Shown in pieces: positions 62,755 through 64,000 of a DNA stretch of 64,000 nucleotides. The notes beneath the pieces are model-generated. The model was not told the DNA's origin and searched no databases. It was given only the letters and a program-made list of their open reading frames with translations. A program made the position numbers and the translations under genes. The DNA is from Gordionus sp. m RMFG-2023 (Eukaryota; Nematomorpha; Gordioida; Chordodea; Parachordodidae). The stretch lies in NCBI RefSeq assembly GCF_954871325.1, contig NC_088777.1, positions 38,851,366 through 38,915,365 of the forward strand, read 5' to 3'. The stretch's first letter is position 1. Every line of letters starts with the position of its first letter.

Positions 62755-64000
62755 AGGTACTCTCGATGAAATGTTGCTTTACCTGCATCTCCAATTAAGG
62801 GTTACAGGACCAGGGTACCTAGAAAGTTGCCAGATCCCACCCAGCAATAAATCAGGGATTTGTTAATGGATTTTTAAACTTATTTCATCCAAGATAATGA
62901 TTTAAATTATATTTATATTTATATAAAATATGACCCTCTTCCCTTTTGTGTTTCTGTTGAGTGCTTCTTTAGCATTGTTAAACAGGTTTTAGGGGAGAGT
63001 CGTTGTTTTTTCTCTATCAGATTTAAATTTAGATTTGCTACTGTAAAAAAATAATAATACAATTTTTTTTAAAGCCCATTTTCTTTGAAATAAATAGGTA
63101 GATAAAAAAATATTATTGTTTTGATACTTTATCATCGCAAAATATAAATTGAATAAAATGGATTGAATGAATACTTATTACCCAAAAAAAGGATTAAAAT
63201 CAAAGTAGCGGCCCACCTTTTTTTAAAAAATTTGGAGCAGGAGATCAAATGGTAGAAGCAGGAGATAACTTCTTTTAAAAGGAGAGTTAATAACTCTTGT
63301 TATAACAAAAAAAAATTTAAATATTCGTTTTTCTTTAAATCAGTTCCATTAGTTATATCATACATCATAATACGCATCGCTTTTTTCGTTGTACGAAACA
63401 ACAGATTTACGCTTACACTCTCTCAATTGAATTAAAAATTTGGGGGCATCTTATGAGAGGAGGCTTTCCCAATTTTTGGACAGGCTTCAGTTACCCGTAC
63501 ATAAAAGGGTAGATATATGCAATAAAACCAGTTTTATTAGCCCGAGCTCGTCCTAGGCCCGATGGTACTTTTTCAAACATAGGTCGGTCCAGACCTTAGC
63601 CCGAATTCTTGATAAAACTTATAGACAAGAAATCTCAAACTCCAAATATTTATTTTAATTGATTATTAAATATTAATATTTAGCAATAACACTGATAATT
63701 TAATGATGATTATTTTATTTTTTTCTGTTCATTACAAAATATGATTTGAATATGAAATATTCCCCATCTCCTGATTTTTTAAAACTTTACCTATACGAAA
63801 CTCTTGTATAAGGAGACTAACTTTTACCAAAAATTTCTAACAGAAAAAATATCATTAAAACAGTCTGAGATCTCGTCAGATAAATTACTTATTTGGACAT
63901 TACTTATATCCCTCAATCCATTCATAATGCAAAAATTGGTAAAAAAATTGATAAAATAAACTTAATAACGACATCTTCAACCTATCGTTTGGTTCACAAA
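62755..64000. other. intergenic end of window
   Basis: It contains a GC-motif piece at 63535-63612 (GCCCGAGCTCGTCC, GGTCGGTCCAGACC) and directly after it a dispersed repeat copy (63650-63800) with AGCAATAACACTGATAATTT. No gene was recognised. Confidence 0.5.
63650..63800 (+). repeat. dispersed repeat, copy 4
   Basis: It shares TCTCAAACTCCAAATAT, AGCAATAAC and TAATTTAATGATG with the copy at 44030-44130. The right part is diverged. Confidence 0.55.

Overview
The window is very AT-rich, intron-bearing nuclear DNA from an animal. I infer an invertebrate with a transposon-laden genome and cannot name the phylum. The evidence is a two-cGMP-site cGMP-dependent protein kinase, spliceosomal introns, a MYG1 gene, and remnants of hAT transposons, CFDP2-type LINEs and Ty3/Gypsy elements. 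Two host genes could be rebuilt exon by exon, in frame from ATG to stop, by homology: a cGMP-dependent protein kinase (15 exons, 32-12156, 802 residues) and the DHH-family exonuclease MYG1 (7 exons, 30983-52419, 351 residues). A third probable host gene (20701-22239) shows only its Asn/Ser-rich 3' end. All three are on the + strand. Layout: 1-12.2 kb, kinase gene with introns of about 45-65 bases and others up to 4.4 kb that hold repeats. 12.2-17 kb, no recognisable gene, a degenerate tandem array and a clean hAT MITE. 17-20.6 kb, a Gypsy integrase fossil split by a 3.16-kb hAT element with perfect target duplication and an internal inverted copy of its own transposase. 20.7-22.2 kb, Asn-rich gene. 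24.3-27.2 kb, a deleted hAT relative and a LINE fragment. 29.2-30.5 kb, a second hAT fossil interrupted by a MITE. 31-52.4 kb, MYG1, whose introns carry MITEs, two Gypsy fossils, a third hAT fossil and a LINE. 52.4-64 kb, no convincing host gene; MITE copies, dispersed repeats and a doubtful P-element-like fragment. The kinase and MYG1 have unrelated roles (cyclic-nucleotide signalling and RNA processing), so I see no functional cluster. I found no new gene system. The strongest unusual points are the hairpin-forming hAT locus; a MITE family with CAGAGACCTGCAG ends present in three large kinase introns in a row and in two neighbouring copies in MYG1 intron 2; the frequent use of AAG 3' splice sites (7 of 20 introns); and a duplicated splice donor in MYG1.
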